DNA of 64,000 bases, taken from positions 34,074 to 98,073 of the forward strand of contig JAJDAD010000011.1 in NCBI GenBank assembly GCA_029262055.1, in the 5' to 3' direction. The notes beneath the pieces were generated by a model. The model saw nothing but the letters and a program-made list of their open reading frames with translations, made no database searches and was not told the origin of the DNA. The stretch's first letter is position 1; each line of letters starts with the position of its first letter. Position numbers and translations under genes: made by a program. The stretch is from Candidatus Zhuqueibacterota bacterium. Lineage in GTDB: Bacteria; Zhuqueibacterota; Zhuqueibacteria; Oceanimicrobiales; Oceanimicrobiaceae. Shown in pieces: positions 38,276 to 46,947 of the stretch.

Positions 38276-39367
38276 CTAAACATTGAACCGAAAGGTAATG
38301 ACATCGCCATCCTGTACGATGTAATCCTTGCCTTCCAATCGCAAGACACCCTTCTCCTTGCACTTTGCAAAGGAGGTCAATTCGCTCAGTTGCTCGAACT
38401 GCACGACCTCCGCGCGAATGAAGCCGCGCTCCAGGTCAGAGTGAATCTCGCCGGCGGCGTTTTGCGCCCGCGTCTGTTTTCTGATGGTCCAGGCGCGAAC
38501 CTCTTTTTCACCTGCGGTAAAGAACGGAATCAAGCCCAACAAATCGTAGCTGTGCCGGATCATCTTGTTAAGCGCCGGCTCCTTTATCCCTAACTCCTCC
38601 TGAAAGATCTCGCGCTCGTCATCCGGCAGTTGCGCAATTTCACTCTCCAGTTTGGCCGACAGGGATAAAACCACACGGTTGGCACCGGACGCCAGAGAAG
38701 CGTATTCGGTCGCCAACTGGCTCTCCTGGCTGATCTCGTCTTCGCCGACGTTCAGGACAATCAATATCGGCTTGTTGGTCAAAAACTGAAAACCGCGCAG
38801 CAGCCTAGCTTCTTCTTCACTGTACTCCAGCGCCCGCAGGGGCGTCTCCGCCTCGAGTGCTTGCGAACATTTCTGCAGTGCTGCCAGCTCACGTTTGATG
38901 CCTTCGTCCTTGAGTTTCTTAACATCCTTCTCCAGTTTGGAAATCCGGTTTTCCAGAATCGCCAGGTCGGAAAGAAGAAACTCTTCCTCTATAATAGTAA
39001 GATCCCGGCTTACATCGATGCTGCCTTCGGGATGAGGCACCAAATCCTCTTCAAATTTGCGGAGCACGCAAACCACGGCATCGACGCTGCGCACGTTCGC
39101 CAGAAACTGCTCCTGAAAACCCTGGCGCTGCGTAGACCCTTTCGACAGCCCGCCGATATCGACATATTCAATGGTGGCTTGCACCTTCTTTGCTGTGGAG
39201 AACAACTCGTGCAAACGATCGAGTCTGGTATCGGGCACCTTCACGATGCTCAAGTTGGCTCCCTGCTTACCCCGTCCGGCGCTCTCGTCAATGGCTGACG
39301 CATGTGTGAGCGCTTGAAATAAGGTGGTCTTGCCTGATTGGTCCAGGCCGATAATTCCGATTCGCAT
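38276..39367 (-). CDS. ychF: YchF-family P-loop ATPase/GTPase
   Basis: The 363-residue protein is a YchF (OLA1-type) P-loop NTPase linked to ribosome function and stress control. The P-loop reads GLDQSGKTTLF where most YchF proteins have GLPNVGKSTLF; IEYVDIGGLSKGSTQRQGFQEQFL is the switch region with DxGGL, and LIVLNVGEDE gives the NxxE motif that makes YchF prefer ATP. The C-terminal TGS/DUF933 part (GFIRAEVVQFEQ...DYIVQDGDVITFRFNV) is intact and the length is normal. It lies between the cyclophilin and UPF0104 genes with 22- and 17-base gaps. The P-loop variant suggests a less common YchF branch. Confidence 0.92.
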   Translation of the reverse strand: MRIGIIGLDQSGKTTLFQALTHASAIDESAGRGKQGANLSIVKVPDTRLDRLHELFSTAKKVQATIEYVDIGGLSKGSTQRQGFQEQFLANVRSVDAVVCVLRKFEEDLVPHPEGSIDVSRDLTIIEEEFLLSDLAILENRISKLEKDVKKLKDEGIKRELAALQKCSQALEAETPLRALEYSEEEARLLRGFQFLTNKPILIVLNVGEDEISQESQLATEYASLASGANRVVLSLSAKLESEIAQLPDDEREIFQEELGIKEPALNKMIRHSYDLLGLIPFFTAGEKEVRAWTIRKQTRAQNAAGEIHSDLERGFIRAEVVQFEQLSELTSFAKCKEKGVLRLEGKDYIVQDGDVITFRFNV

Positions 39368-39389
39368 TGCGACTGATATGCCTGGTTGG

Positions 39390-40049
39390 TTAGCTTTCTG
39401 TGACGTCTATGCTCAAAATCAAGTCACCCTGCCGAATCTGCAGCACAACGTCGAATCCCGTGATTACTTTCCCAAAAACCGAGTAACCACTGTCCAGCGA
39501 ATGCGTTGGAGCCAGGGTAATATAAAACTGGCTACCGCTCGATTTCAACTCCGGATTGCTCGGGCCGCCTCTGCGCGCCATGGCCAGCGCCCCCTCCACG
39601 TGTGGCAAACCGATTTCTGCCGGAATCAGGTAACCCGGTCCGCCGGTTCCCTGTCCCGCGGGATCTCCACCCTGAATGACAAAACCAGGCTCATAGCGGT
39701 GGAAAAGCAGTCCGTCAAAAAAACCCTGGCGGGCAAGAAAGACAAAATTGTTTACGTGCAGAGGCGCATACAGGGCATCGAGCGCGACCTGTATATCGCC
39801 CTTCGAAGTACGAATGGTTGCAGAGTATTTGCGCGTATCATCGATGACAGTAGGGGGTTCCGTGCTGTAGTAATTCAGACGGTCTTGCGGCAACACTTGC
39901 GCCAGTGGCCTGGCAGACCCTTGCGTTTCAGGCTGCATGGAAGGCTCCTTTTTTTCAGAAATACTTTCTCCCATTTTTCCCTCCCCGCCACAACTGAAAA
40001 TAAAAATCGCGGCAGTTGCGACAATCAGAAAGGTAACGGCACTCTTCAT
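39390..40049 (-). CDS. cyclophilin-type peptidyl-prolyl isomerase, predicted lipoprotein
   Basis: The 219-residue protein has a lipoprotein signal (hydrophobic VTFLIVATAAIFIFS then Cys20) and a cyclophilin domain from about residue 75. ATIRTSKGDIQVALDALYAPLHVNNFVFLA, GLLFHRYEPGFVIQGGDP (with the FHR and QGGD catalytic blocks), ALAMARRGG, GSQFYITLA and YSVFGKVITGFDVV follow the family order. It would catalyse proline isomerisation of exported proteins at the inner or outer membrane. I chose the ATG at 40049, which has GGAG at good spacing; an ATG 12 bases upstream overlaps its own ribosome site. It precedes ychF by 22 bases. Confidence 0.9.
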   Translation of the reverse strand: MKSAVTFLIVATAAIFIFSCGGEGKMGESISEKKEPSMQPETQGSARPLAQVLPQDRLNYYSTEPPTVIDDTRKYSATIRTSKGDIQVALDALYAPLHVNNFVFLARQGFFDGLLFHRYEPGFVIQGGDPAGQGTGGPGYLIPAEIGLPHVEGALAMARRGGPSNPELKSSGSQFYITLAPTHSLDSGYSVFGKVITGFDVVLQIRQGDLILSIDVTES

Positions 40050-40149
40050 TATTTGCTCCATCCTTCTTGAAAACTGATTTCTGCAAATCGCAGCACTATC
40101 GTTTGCTCAGGCTAACACAATCGTCTCAGCGCCGCGTTGCTGGGGTTGA

Positions 40150-40725
40150 TTAGGACTTCTCCTGCTTGATTTTCCGGACACGCTGTCTGATGGCGCTCAG
40201 AACCTGCGGCAGGTCGTTCTTCTGAACATGGCGGACTAATGCCGGCGGGGTCGGAAAGCGAGGTTTGATTCTGGCCTGGTAGTGCAGCATCGTTCCCTCG
40301 ACGCCGGGTTTATCCTGAATGAACCATGATCCGGCATAAACCTTAAAATCTCCGCCGACTGCTGAAAAGGAAATTCGTTCTAAATACTCTTCCTCTACCT
40401 CCAGCGTAACCCGCGCCCGCACCCGAATGAAGGAAATGCCGGTTTGGCCGATTTGTTCGATCATTTTACTTGCACCGCCATCCCTGACCAGTTTGCTGTG
40501 CAGAATTCGTGGAACAAACCTGCTGAAATTATTATAATCAGTCAGCACACGCCAAATATCTTCCGCGGGGCACTTGATCAGTATACTGCCGGCGACGCCG
40601 GTAACGTTGTCTTCCAACTCCGTGAGAGTAACCGTAACGGAATCGGTAGCAACCGTCTTTCCCGGCAACGACCCGGGGAAGAGACTACAAAACAAAAGCA
40701 AAAAAGTGTAGCGGCGCGTGGACAA
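40150..40725 (-). CDS. secreted START/SRPBCC-type (Coq10-like) protein
   Basis: The 191-residue protein has a signal peptide (about 1-22) and a START/polyketide-cyclase fold: GVAGSILIKCPAEDIWRVLTDYNNFSRFVPRILHSKLV is the hallmark first helix-strand unit, and a long C-terminal helix with VQKNDLPQVLSAIRQRV closes the cavity. Such proteins bind hydrophobic small molecules; an exported form is a little unusual. The start is a TTG at 40725, preceded by AGGG at suitable distance; no ATG or GTG is available without cutting the signal peptide. It seems to be the first gene of a leftward group ending in the EcfA-like gene. Confidence 0.78.
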   Translation of the reverse strand: MSTRRYTFLLLFCSLFPGSLPGKTVATDSVTVTLTELEDNVTGVAGSILIKCPAEDIWRVLTDYNNFSRFVPRILHSKLVRDGGASKMIEQIGQTGISFIRVRARVTLEVEEEYLERISFSAVGGDFKVYAGSWFIQDKPGVEGTMLHYQARIKPRFPTPPALVRHVQKNDLPQVLSAIRQRVRKIKQEKS

Positions 40726-41302
40726 TTGGCCCTATTTGAATAAACCCAAATTATGACGTGTTTTCTGACTTGTCCTGCCTAGGCAGGCAGCGCGCAATTT
40801 ATTAAAGCGATAGTACTTTTGCAAGAACTTAATTGGCGGCCGGCCAGGCACGCTTAACCGTTACATTCCTACACGATATATGAAAATACACAGCGAAAAA
40901 AGACACAATATTGCGTTTCTACCCAACATTATTGGTTGCCGCAAAAAATAATTTGATAAATCTGTCAAAAACTGCGAAAATGACCTATTTTCTACTTGCG
41001 TATCCTAGGCTACTTTCATATATTTATGCTACTTGAGTAACGGTTTGACCGTATTCCTAGATTCGGCAACTCGCCAAACAACTCCTGAGACCGGGGTTGA
41101 TTCAACCCCTTAATAATTCAAACCTGGCCACACATGTGGCTAGCCCAGTGGTTTTTGACCCTGCAATTGCGACAAATGATAAGCTTCCCCAGGTCAAGGA
41201 CGATTCCTATAAACGATTTCAAAACATAGGTTAACGATAGACTCAGGATGGAGGAAACTATCCAAGTCAAGATCGGATTAGAGGCCCATGGGGAGGGACC
41301 AA
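40726..41302. other. 577-base divergent intergenic region with dyads, no gene
   Basis: No reading frame looks coding. The region separates the leftward START-like gene from the rightward TonB-receptor gene. It holds a possible plus-strand promoter (40996-41024) and three tight inverted repeats downstream of it: ACGGT-TTG-ACCGT (41040-41052), GGGGTTGA-T-TCAACCCC (41093-41109) and GCCACA-CA-TGTGGC (41127-41140). I looked for c-di-GMP and cobalamin riboswitch cores and did not find them. Confidence 0.6.
40996..41024 (+). promoter_or_regulatory. possible sigma-70-type promoter of the TonB-receptor module
   Basis: TTGCGT (40996-41001) and TATATT (41019-41024) are 17 bases apart on the plus strand. 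The -10 is good, the -35 weak. It would leave a leader of about 270 bases containing three inverted repeats. Confidence 0.35.
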
Positions 41303-43462
41303 ATGATAAATCGCCATAGGCGACATTGGCTAGGAATAGCCGTAGCCCGAAAACTCAGTAATCAGTTGAGACACCTATTGTTGCACCGCGAAAAGTATCC
41401 TCTCGCACTCGGAGTGATTTTCTTTGTCCTGGCCGGCCACCTGCACGCCACGCCAGTAGTGCCATTAAACGGCAAAAATCCTACCTCGAAAATACTGCTG
41501 GATATCCCGATAGAGAAACTGCTTGAAGTTGAGTTTGTTACTCTGTTCAAAAAACGGGAGTCTCTCATGGAGGCGCCTGCGGCAGTTTACTCACTCTCAA
41601 ATGATGACATTGTCCGAAGTGGGGCAACAAGGGTGCCGGATGCCCTCAGACTTATTCCGGGATTACAGGTGGCACAGCACAATGCCAATAGCTGGGCCGT
41701 AACCGCACGCGGGTTTAGCGGAATGGCACGCGGTATCAGCGGACAGTTTGCCAACAAGCTCCTGGTACTGGCAGATGGGCGGAGTGTCTACACGCCGCTC
41801 TTTTCGGGCGTGTCTTGGGAAACCCAGGATTTTATGATGGAAGACCTTGCCCGGGTCGAAGTCATTCGCGGTCCCGGCGCCACGCTCTGGGGCTCCAACG
41901 CAGTAAATGGAATTATCAATATTGTCTCCAAAGATGCGAGCGCCACACAAGGAACGTTGATCTCCGCCGGCGGCGGCACTGAACAACGAGCGTTTACGCA
42001 CATCAGACATGGCGGCAAGTTCGGAATCAGAACTTACTACAGGGTTTTTGCAAAATATCTGAAGCAAGATAGCTTTATCGACGAAAACGGCCTGGATGCT
42101 TCCGATGACTCGGAAATGGCAAGGGGTGGATTCCGGGTGGATTCCTACCTTACGAACGCGCATCTTACAGTCCAGGGAGAAATATACGGAGGTGAGTTCA
42201 ATCGCGGCTACCGCGCAGTTCGTTCGGACAGCGGCCCTTTCCCTGAAGAATTCACGTACCGCGACAAAATGAGTGGTGGACACCTGCGGACGAAGCTGCA
42301 CCGGGATTTTTCAAGCACCTCGGCCCTCGATTTACAAGTCTATTTCGACCGGGTTAGTACTGACGAAGCGGTCGTGAGTGGACGCATCAACACGTTTGAC
42401 GTCGATCTCAATCACCGCTTTCCAGTGGGCGAACGCCACGAGGTAATCTGGGGAACAGGCTACCGTTTGATCAGCGACCGCTTCGACTCCACCTTTGCGT
42501 TTTACCTGAACCCTGCGCGGCGCAATGTTACCTTGCTCAGCGCTTTCGCTCAAGATGCCATCGAGCTTCTCCCCTACACGCTGACCCTCACTGTCGGCTC
42601 CAAATTTGAGCATAGCGACCTTTCCGGTTTCGTGGTGCAGCCAAGCGCCAGAATCAGATGGACGCCGAACACGGACCAAACGCTCTGGGCCGCCGTCTCC
42701 CGGGCTGTACGGACGCCTTCCCGCGGTGAACACGATGGGCGCATAATCCAGAAAAGCATTGAGGGCCTTCCGACGACAACATTTACCGTCTTCCAAGGTG
42801 ATGAGGATTTCAGATCCGAAAATGTGATTTCGACGGAAATCGGGTATCGTCGTCGTCTCGTTCCACAGGCGATGTTTGATATGACTTTCTTTTACAATCG
42901 CTACACAGATCTACAGGCCCAACTGACTACGATTCCAATTGAGCTACCCACCCTGCCCAATACGGCATTTCGTGCCTTGCCGGTAAAGCCAACTAATGAT
43001 ATAAAAGGTAAGACTTTTGGCTTTGAACTCAGCGCCGACTGGCAAATAAATCAAAGGATAGGACTTAGCACCAGTTACTCCTACTTACAGATCGATCTCG
43101 AAAACCAGAGATTGATTGACGACACTTTTCAACTGAAGAGTACGGAAGGACTGAGTCCTGAGCATCAGGCATTATTAGCCGTCAAATACAACCCGGCAAC
43201 GAACCTCGAAAGCGATTTGCGCTTTCGTTATGTAGGCTCCCTGCCCAGTCAGGATGTCTCTGATTACATCACAGCAGATTTTCGTATCGCTCTAAACATA
43301 ACCAACACCCTGAAACTGGCATTAGTCGGACAAAACCTACTCCAATCGGAACATTTCGAAAGTAGCCAGACTTTGACGAGCGACAATGCATCGACAGTCA
43401 CCCGGAGAGTTGCTAGCCAGGTTCAACGCAGCATTTTTAGCCAGGTTACCTGGAACTTCTAG
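41303..43462 (+). CDS. TonB-dependent outer-membrane receptor
   Basis: The 719-residue protein is a TonB-dependent receptor. After a long signal region, IEKLLEVEFVTLFKKRESLMEAPAAVYSLSNDDI leads into the plug domain (about residues 60-190: SGATRVPDALRLIPGLQV, VEVIRGPGATLWGSNAVNGIINIVSK); the barrel ends with an aromatic residue (NF). It lacks the SusC-type N-terminal extension, and no iron or cobalamin-specific motif is seen. I chose the ATG at 41303 because GGGAGG precedes it by 8 bases; the ATG at 41288 is upstream of that site. The YfiR and histidine kinase genes follow within 50 bases, so the receptor probably supplies the ligand signal or transport step for this module. Confidence 0.9.
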   Translation: MINRHRRHWLGIAVARKLSNQLRHLLLHREKYPLALGVIFFVLAGHLHATPVVPLNGKNPTSKILLDIPIEKLLEVEFVTLFKKRESLMEAPAAVYSLSNDDIVRSGATRVPDALRLIPGLQVAQHNANSWAVTARGFSGMARGISGQFANKLLVLADGRSVYTPLFSGVSWETQDFMMEDLARVEVIRGPGATLWGSNAVNGIINIVSKDASATQGTLISAGGGTEQRAFTHIRHGGKFGIRTYYRVFAKYLKQDSFIDENGLDASDDSEMARGGFRVDSYLTNAHLTVQGEIYGGEFNRGYRAVRSDSGPFPEEFTYRDKMSGGHLRTKLHRDFSSTSALDLQVYFDRVSTDEAVVSGRINTFDVDLNHRFPVGERHEVIWGTGYRLISDRFDSTFAFYLNPARRNVTLLSAFAQDAIELLPYTLTLTVGSKFEHSDLSGFVVQPSARIRWTPNTDQTLWAAVSRAVRTPSRGEHDGRIIQKSIEGLPTTTFTVFQGDEDFRSENVISTEIGYRRRLVPQAMFDMTFFYNRYTDLQAQLTTIPIELPTLPNTAFRALPVKPTNDIKGKTFGFELSADWQINQRIGLSTSYSYLQIDLENQRLIDDTFQLKSTEGLSPEHQALLAVKYNPATNLESDLRFRYVGSLPSQDVSDYITADFRIALNITNTLKLALVGQNLLQSEHFESSQTLTSDNASTVTRRVASQVQRSIFSQVTWNF

Positions 43463-43513
43463 TCCGACAAGGATCGATGAAAGGAAGCAGCAGGCCATTT
43501 ACGGCTCGTGTGC

Positions 43514-44068
43514 ATGAAAAGGATTTTCTTTCTACTTATTCTTACCCTCAGTACCGCTGTATCTGCCCAGAGCGGCGCCTCGGTCATCACAGAGTATGAG
43601 ATAAAGGCAGCTTTTCTCTATAACTTTGCTAAGTTTGTTGATTGGCCTGAAGAAATCGCGGGGACGGACTCGGGTAAAATCTACATCGGTGTTCTCGGCC
43701 AAAGCCCTTTTGGCGGTGTCCTGGAAAAGATCGTACAGGACCGTAGAATTGATGGCAGGACAATCGTCATCAAAGAGTTCAAGCGCCTGCAGGAACTCGA
43801 CTTCTGTCACATCCTCTACATAAGCAACTCCGAGAGCAGAAGACTACGCCGGATATTTGGCCAGCTCTCCAAAGAAAACACACTTACAGTCGGAGAATCT
43901 AATGACTTCCTAACCAAAGGAGGTGTGATCCGCCTCGTCAACAAGCGCAATAAAGTCAGATTTGAAATCGACCTCGAAGCAGCCAACAAGGCCCAGCTCA
44001 CCATTAGCTCCAGGCTACTCAAGCTTGCGGAGAACCTCAAAGGCACCCACACCAACGGACGAAAATGA
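43514..44068 (+). CDS. YfiR-family (DUF4154) periplasmic protein
   Basis: The 184-residue protein is of the YfiR/DUF4154 family. It has a signal peptide (MKRIFFLLILTLSTAVSAQ), then EYEIKAAFLYNFAKFVDWPEE, the family hallmark, followed by IYIGVLGQSPFGGVLEKI, CHILYISNSE and TLTVGESNDFLTKGGVIRLV. In Pseudomonas YfiR sits in the periplasm and holds back the diguanylate cyclase YfiN by binding its outer domain. Here the next gene, overlapping by 4 bases (ATGA), encodes a histidine kinase instead. The start could also be the GTG at 43508. It is presumably the periplasmic controller of that kinase. Confidence 0.9.
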   Translation: MKRIFFLLILTLSTAVSAQSGASVITEYEIKAAFLYNFAKFVDWPEEIAGTDSGKIYIGVLGQSPFGGVLEKIVQDRRIDGRTIVIKEFKRLQELDFCHILYISNSESRRLRRIFGQLSKENTLTVGESNDFLTKGGVIRLVNKRNKVRFEIDLEAANKAQLTISSRLLKLAENLKGTHTNGRK

Positions 44069-46380
44069 CGATGCGACCAGGACGATCTACATCGATCAAA
44101 AGCAAGCTGACACTGATCATTATGAGCATCAGCGTTATCACGCTCATTCTGGCAAGTGGGGCGATCATCATCAACGATGTTAGCAGGTTCAGGGATGAAA
44201 TGAGCGAGGACCTTACGGTACTTGCACAAATAATCGGAACCAACAGTGCGGCGGCAATTGCATTTGATAATTCTGCCGATGCAGAAGAGATCCTCTCGGC
44301 CTTGAGTTCACAAAACCATATCAGGGCAGCCCGTATTTACACCTCGGATGGAGCCTTGTTCGCGGAATACGGGACAGAGGCGGTTCGGCATGCACCGGAA
44401 TCCTATTTCGGTGGGAGCAAGTTTCAATTCAAACGTAACCGACTCGATCTATTTCATGAAATTATTCTCGACGACCAGAAAGTAGGGACAGTTTACATCC
44501 AGTCGGATCTTAAGGAATTAAACTCCGCCCTGACTCAGTATTTGGTCATAATCGCAGTTGTGTTGACCCTCTCCATTCTTGCTGCCTTTTTTCTTACCGC
44601 CTTGTTGCAGAAAGTCATCTCACGCCCGATTCTCGACCTGGCCCAGACTGTGGAAATCGTGTCTAATGAACAGGACTTTTCCGTACGCGCAAACAAACAG
44701 AGTGAAGACGAGATCGGCTTCCTGACCGAGAGGTTCAACGATATGCTTACCCAAATCCAGGAACGAGATACTGCTCTGCAAAATGCGCATAGTGAGGTGG
44801 GCAAGCAGGCCGAAAAGTTGCGGCGGGAACTGCATGAGAGGACCCGGGTTGAAGCAGCGCTCCGGCAAAGTGAGGAAAAACTATTAGACCTGTTTGACCA
44901 CGCACCGGACACCTACATGATCCTGGACCCGGACGGGATTATTATTTCTATCAACAAGAACGGAACCATAGAACTCGGGTACAAACTGGAAGCAATCGCC
45001 GGAAAGTCCCTCCTGGAATTGGCGGCCCCGGATGACCAGTCACGACTCGAAAGCGCTCTCCGCCGAATCAGGGTGGCGGGCGAGGTTCCGAAAAATATCG
45101 AGTCACGCCTTATCACTCAGAGTGGCGACGAACTGTGGGTCAGTATTGAGTTCTCCCTTCTCAGGGGAGAGGACGGGCAACTGCAATCAATCAGAATCAT
45201 TTGTCGCGACATGACCGAACGTAAAAAACTCCGGCAGGCCCTGGAGCGGGCGAGAAGACTCGAGTCGGCAGGAAAAATCGCCGGCCAAATCGCCCATGAT
45301 TTTAACAATTTGCTTGGGCCCCTTGCGGCCTATCCAAAACTGGTGAAAGAAGATCTCCCGGCAGATCACCCTGTCATCGAAATGCTCGACGAGATGGAAA
45401 ACGCAGCAGAGAAGATTGCTGAGATAAATCAGCAGCTATTGTCGTTAGGCAGACGTGGGCACTACAACATGGAGCCCATGGACCTGAATCTGCTGGTGGA
45501 AAAGGTGATTCTGTCGCAGCGCCTCAGTCACGCTGTGGAAGTCAGAAATGAGCTGTCGGAAGAACTCATGATGATCAAGGGCGGTTCTGCCCAACTCATG
45601 CGGGTTTTCTACAATCTCATCACCAACGCCGCGGAAGCCATGAAGTTCAAAGGAACTTTGACGATCCGATCTACAAACCTGTATCTGGAAAATCCGATGC
45701 CGGGTTATGAAAAAGTAGAGCCGGGGCAATATGTCAGGATAGACATCATCGATTCCGGTAACGGTATGAGCTCACAGGTAATCGATAAGATCTTCGATCC
45801 GTTTTTTACGACAAAAACAATGGACAGAATGAGGGGGTCAGGTCTTGGCCTGAGTATCGTGCATGGCGTTGTTGAAGACCACCAGGGTTATATCACGGTT
45901 GAAAGTTTCGTCGGTAAAGGTACGACTTTTTCCCTCTACTTCCCTGCAACACGCGATGTGGTGACCGAAGTTGAGGAAGTCGACGAAACCGTTATCGGTG
46001 GCAATGAGTCTATCCTGATTGTGGACGATGATCCCATGCAAAGAAAGGTGACTATACAACTGCTCAAGCGCCTGGGTTATCAGGCTAACTCCGTGATCAG
46101 TGGAGAACAGGCCATTGAGTTTGTCCGCAACAACCCGCAAGATCTGCTTATTCTTGATATGGCCATGGACGGTATGGATGGGGCTGAAACATTCAGGCAA
46201 ATTCGCGATTTTCATCCGGAACAAAAAGCGATTGTCCTGTCAGGATTCGCTATGACAAAAAGAGTTGAGGAGGCCATTAATCTCGGAGCGGGAAAGTTCA
46301 TCTCAAAGCCGATTTCCTATGTTCACCTGGCTAAGGCGGTCCGTGACGAGCTGGATGGTGTCGTGGTCGTGCCAAAATAG
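44065..46380 (+). CDS. hybrid sensor histidine kinase (CHASE8-like, HAMP, PAS, kinase, receiver)
   Basis: The 771-residue inner-membrane kinase has a first membrane helix (about 14-38), a periplasmic CHASE8-like domain (about 45-150) of the type found in YfiN, a second helix (about 155-178), HAMP (about 178-232), a coiled coil, a PAS domain (about 275-385), a dimerisation domain with His411 in GQIAHDFNNLLGP, an ATPase domain (FYNLITNAAEAM, DIIDSGNGM, DPFFTTK, GSGLGLSIV) and a C-terminal receiver with phospho-acceptor Asp698 in LLILDMAMDG. The H-DFNN form of the H-box puts it among kinases that often pass phosphate to a separate response regulator. It overlaps the YfiR gene by 4 bases, and no separate output regulator is adjacent. 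Confidence 0.93.
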   Translation: MTMRPGRSTSIKSKLTLIIMSISVITLILASGAIIINDVSRFRDEMSEDLTVLAQIIGTNSAAAIAFDNSADAEEILSALSSQNHIRAARIYTSDGALFAEYGTEAVRHAPESYFGGSKFQFKRNRLDLFHEIILDDQKVGTVYIQSDLKELNSALTQYLVIIAVVLTLSILAAFFLTALLQKVISRPILDLAQTVEIVSNEQDFSVRANKQSEDEIGFLTERFNDMLTQIQERDTALQNAHSEVGKQAEKLRRELHERTRVEAALRQSEEKLLDLFDHAPDTYMILDPDGIIISINKNGTIELGYKLEAIAGKSLLELAAPDDQSRLESALRRIRVAGEVPKNIESRLITQSGDELWVSIEFSLLRGEDGQLQSIRIICRDMTERKKLRQALERARRLESAGKIAGQIAHDFNNLLGPLAAYPKLVKEDLPADHPVIEMLDEMENAAEKIAEINQQLLSLGRRGHYNMEPMDLNLLVEKVILSQRLSHAVEVRNELSEELMMIKGGSAQLMRVFYNLITNAAEAMKFKGTLTIRSTNLYLENPMPGYEKVEPGQYVRIDIIDSGNGMSSQVIDKIFDPFFTTKTMDRMRGSGLGLSIVHGVVEDHQGYITVESFVGKGTTFSLYFPATRDVVTEVEEVDETVIGGNESILIVDDDPMQRKVTIQLLKRLGYQANSVISGEQAIEFVRNNPQDLLILDMAMDGMDGAETFRQIRDFHPEQKAIVLSGFAMTKRVEEAINLGAGKFISKPISYVHLAKAVRDELDGVVVVPK

Positions 46381-46404
46381 TCATCCTAAAGTTACACATT
46401 TCCC

Positions 46405-46433
46405 TTGACATGGTTGAACATATTGGATAAATT
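46405..46433 (+). promoter_or_regulatory. sigma-70-type promoter candidate
   Basis: TTGACA (46405-46410) and TAAATT (46428-46433) are 17 bases apart; the -35 is perfect. It would start a transcript more than 500 bases before the next gene, so it may drive a long leader or a small RNA. Confidence 0.4.
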
Positions 46434-46635
46434 CGGCCACAGCTGGACGGAAACCAGCCATTTTCTCCATCCTTTCGAACATTTTATCGCTTGGGTAATC
46501 GTGTGCTGTAATAAAGACATGGCTGCGGAACCACATAAGTAATTAATTGTAAACACAAAAGTTAGTGACTGGCGCGTCGTGCCTGAACATTTGCAGTTCA
46601 TAGGTCGAGCGTCAATCAGCCGAAGCAGTTGTTGT

Positions 46636-46651
46636 TGGCACAAACTTTGTA
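46636..46651 (+). promoter_or_regulatory. sigma-54-like element before the Hydin-repeat gene
   Basis: TGGCACAAACTTTGTA matches TGGCACG-N4-TTGCW except for A at position 7 and T in place of the C of the -12 GC. The -12 change is serious, so this is weak. It is of interest because another sorting-domain protein in the window has a better sigma-54 promoter. Confidence 0.25.
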
Positions 46652-46947
46652 TCCAAGTGTCTGACCCAAGAATAGCTAGCGGGATTTTGCTCAGGTTTGT
46701 ACAGCGACCGAGTACCTGCGAATTACCTTGGGGCAAGCCATACAGTATCTCTATTGTTAAGACTACAATGGCGACATAACGAAATGGACTCAGAAAAAAC
46801 GGCGATGAGTCCATGAATTCAGTCCCTCTCCAGTTTGGTTTTCGGGAAACCTCATAGCAGATCCAAAACCAGGGGATCACTTAGCTTCACCCATTCCGCT
46901 CTGTTTGAATGGATTCGGATAAGACAGCCAAGGGATAAGAGCAAACA

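Larger units (their letters stand above)
46381..46947. other. 567-base intergenic region, no convincing gene
   Basis: The stretch between the kinase and the Hydin-repeat protein genes holds no frame with protein-like composition. It has a sigma-70-type promoter candidate (46405-46433), a sigma-54-like element (46636-46651) and a short hairpin GCTGG/CCAGC just after the first of these. The following gene uses a GTG start, so the leader would be either about 510 or about 290 bases. Confidence 0.55.

Noticed and set aside
41031..41302. c-di-GMP or cobalamin riboswitch before the TonB-receptor gene
   Set aside because: The conserved core segments of these riboswitches are not present; only simple inverted repeats are seen.
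46392..46880. Minus-strand frame of 162 codons in the gap after the kinase gene
   Set aside because: Composition is rich in Cys and Trp with no recognisable motif and no ribosome site; it looks like chance in non-coding DNA.
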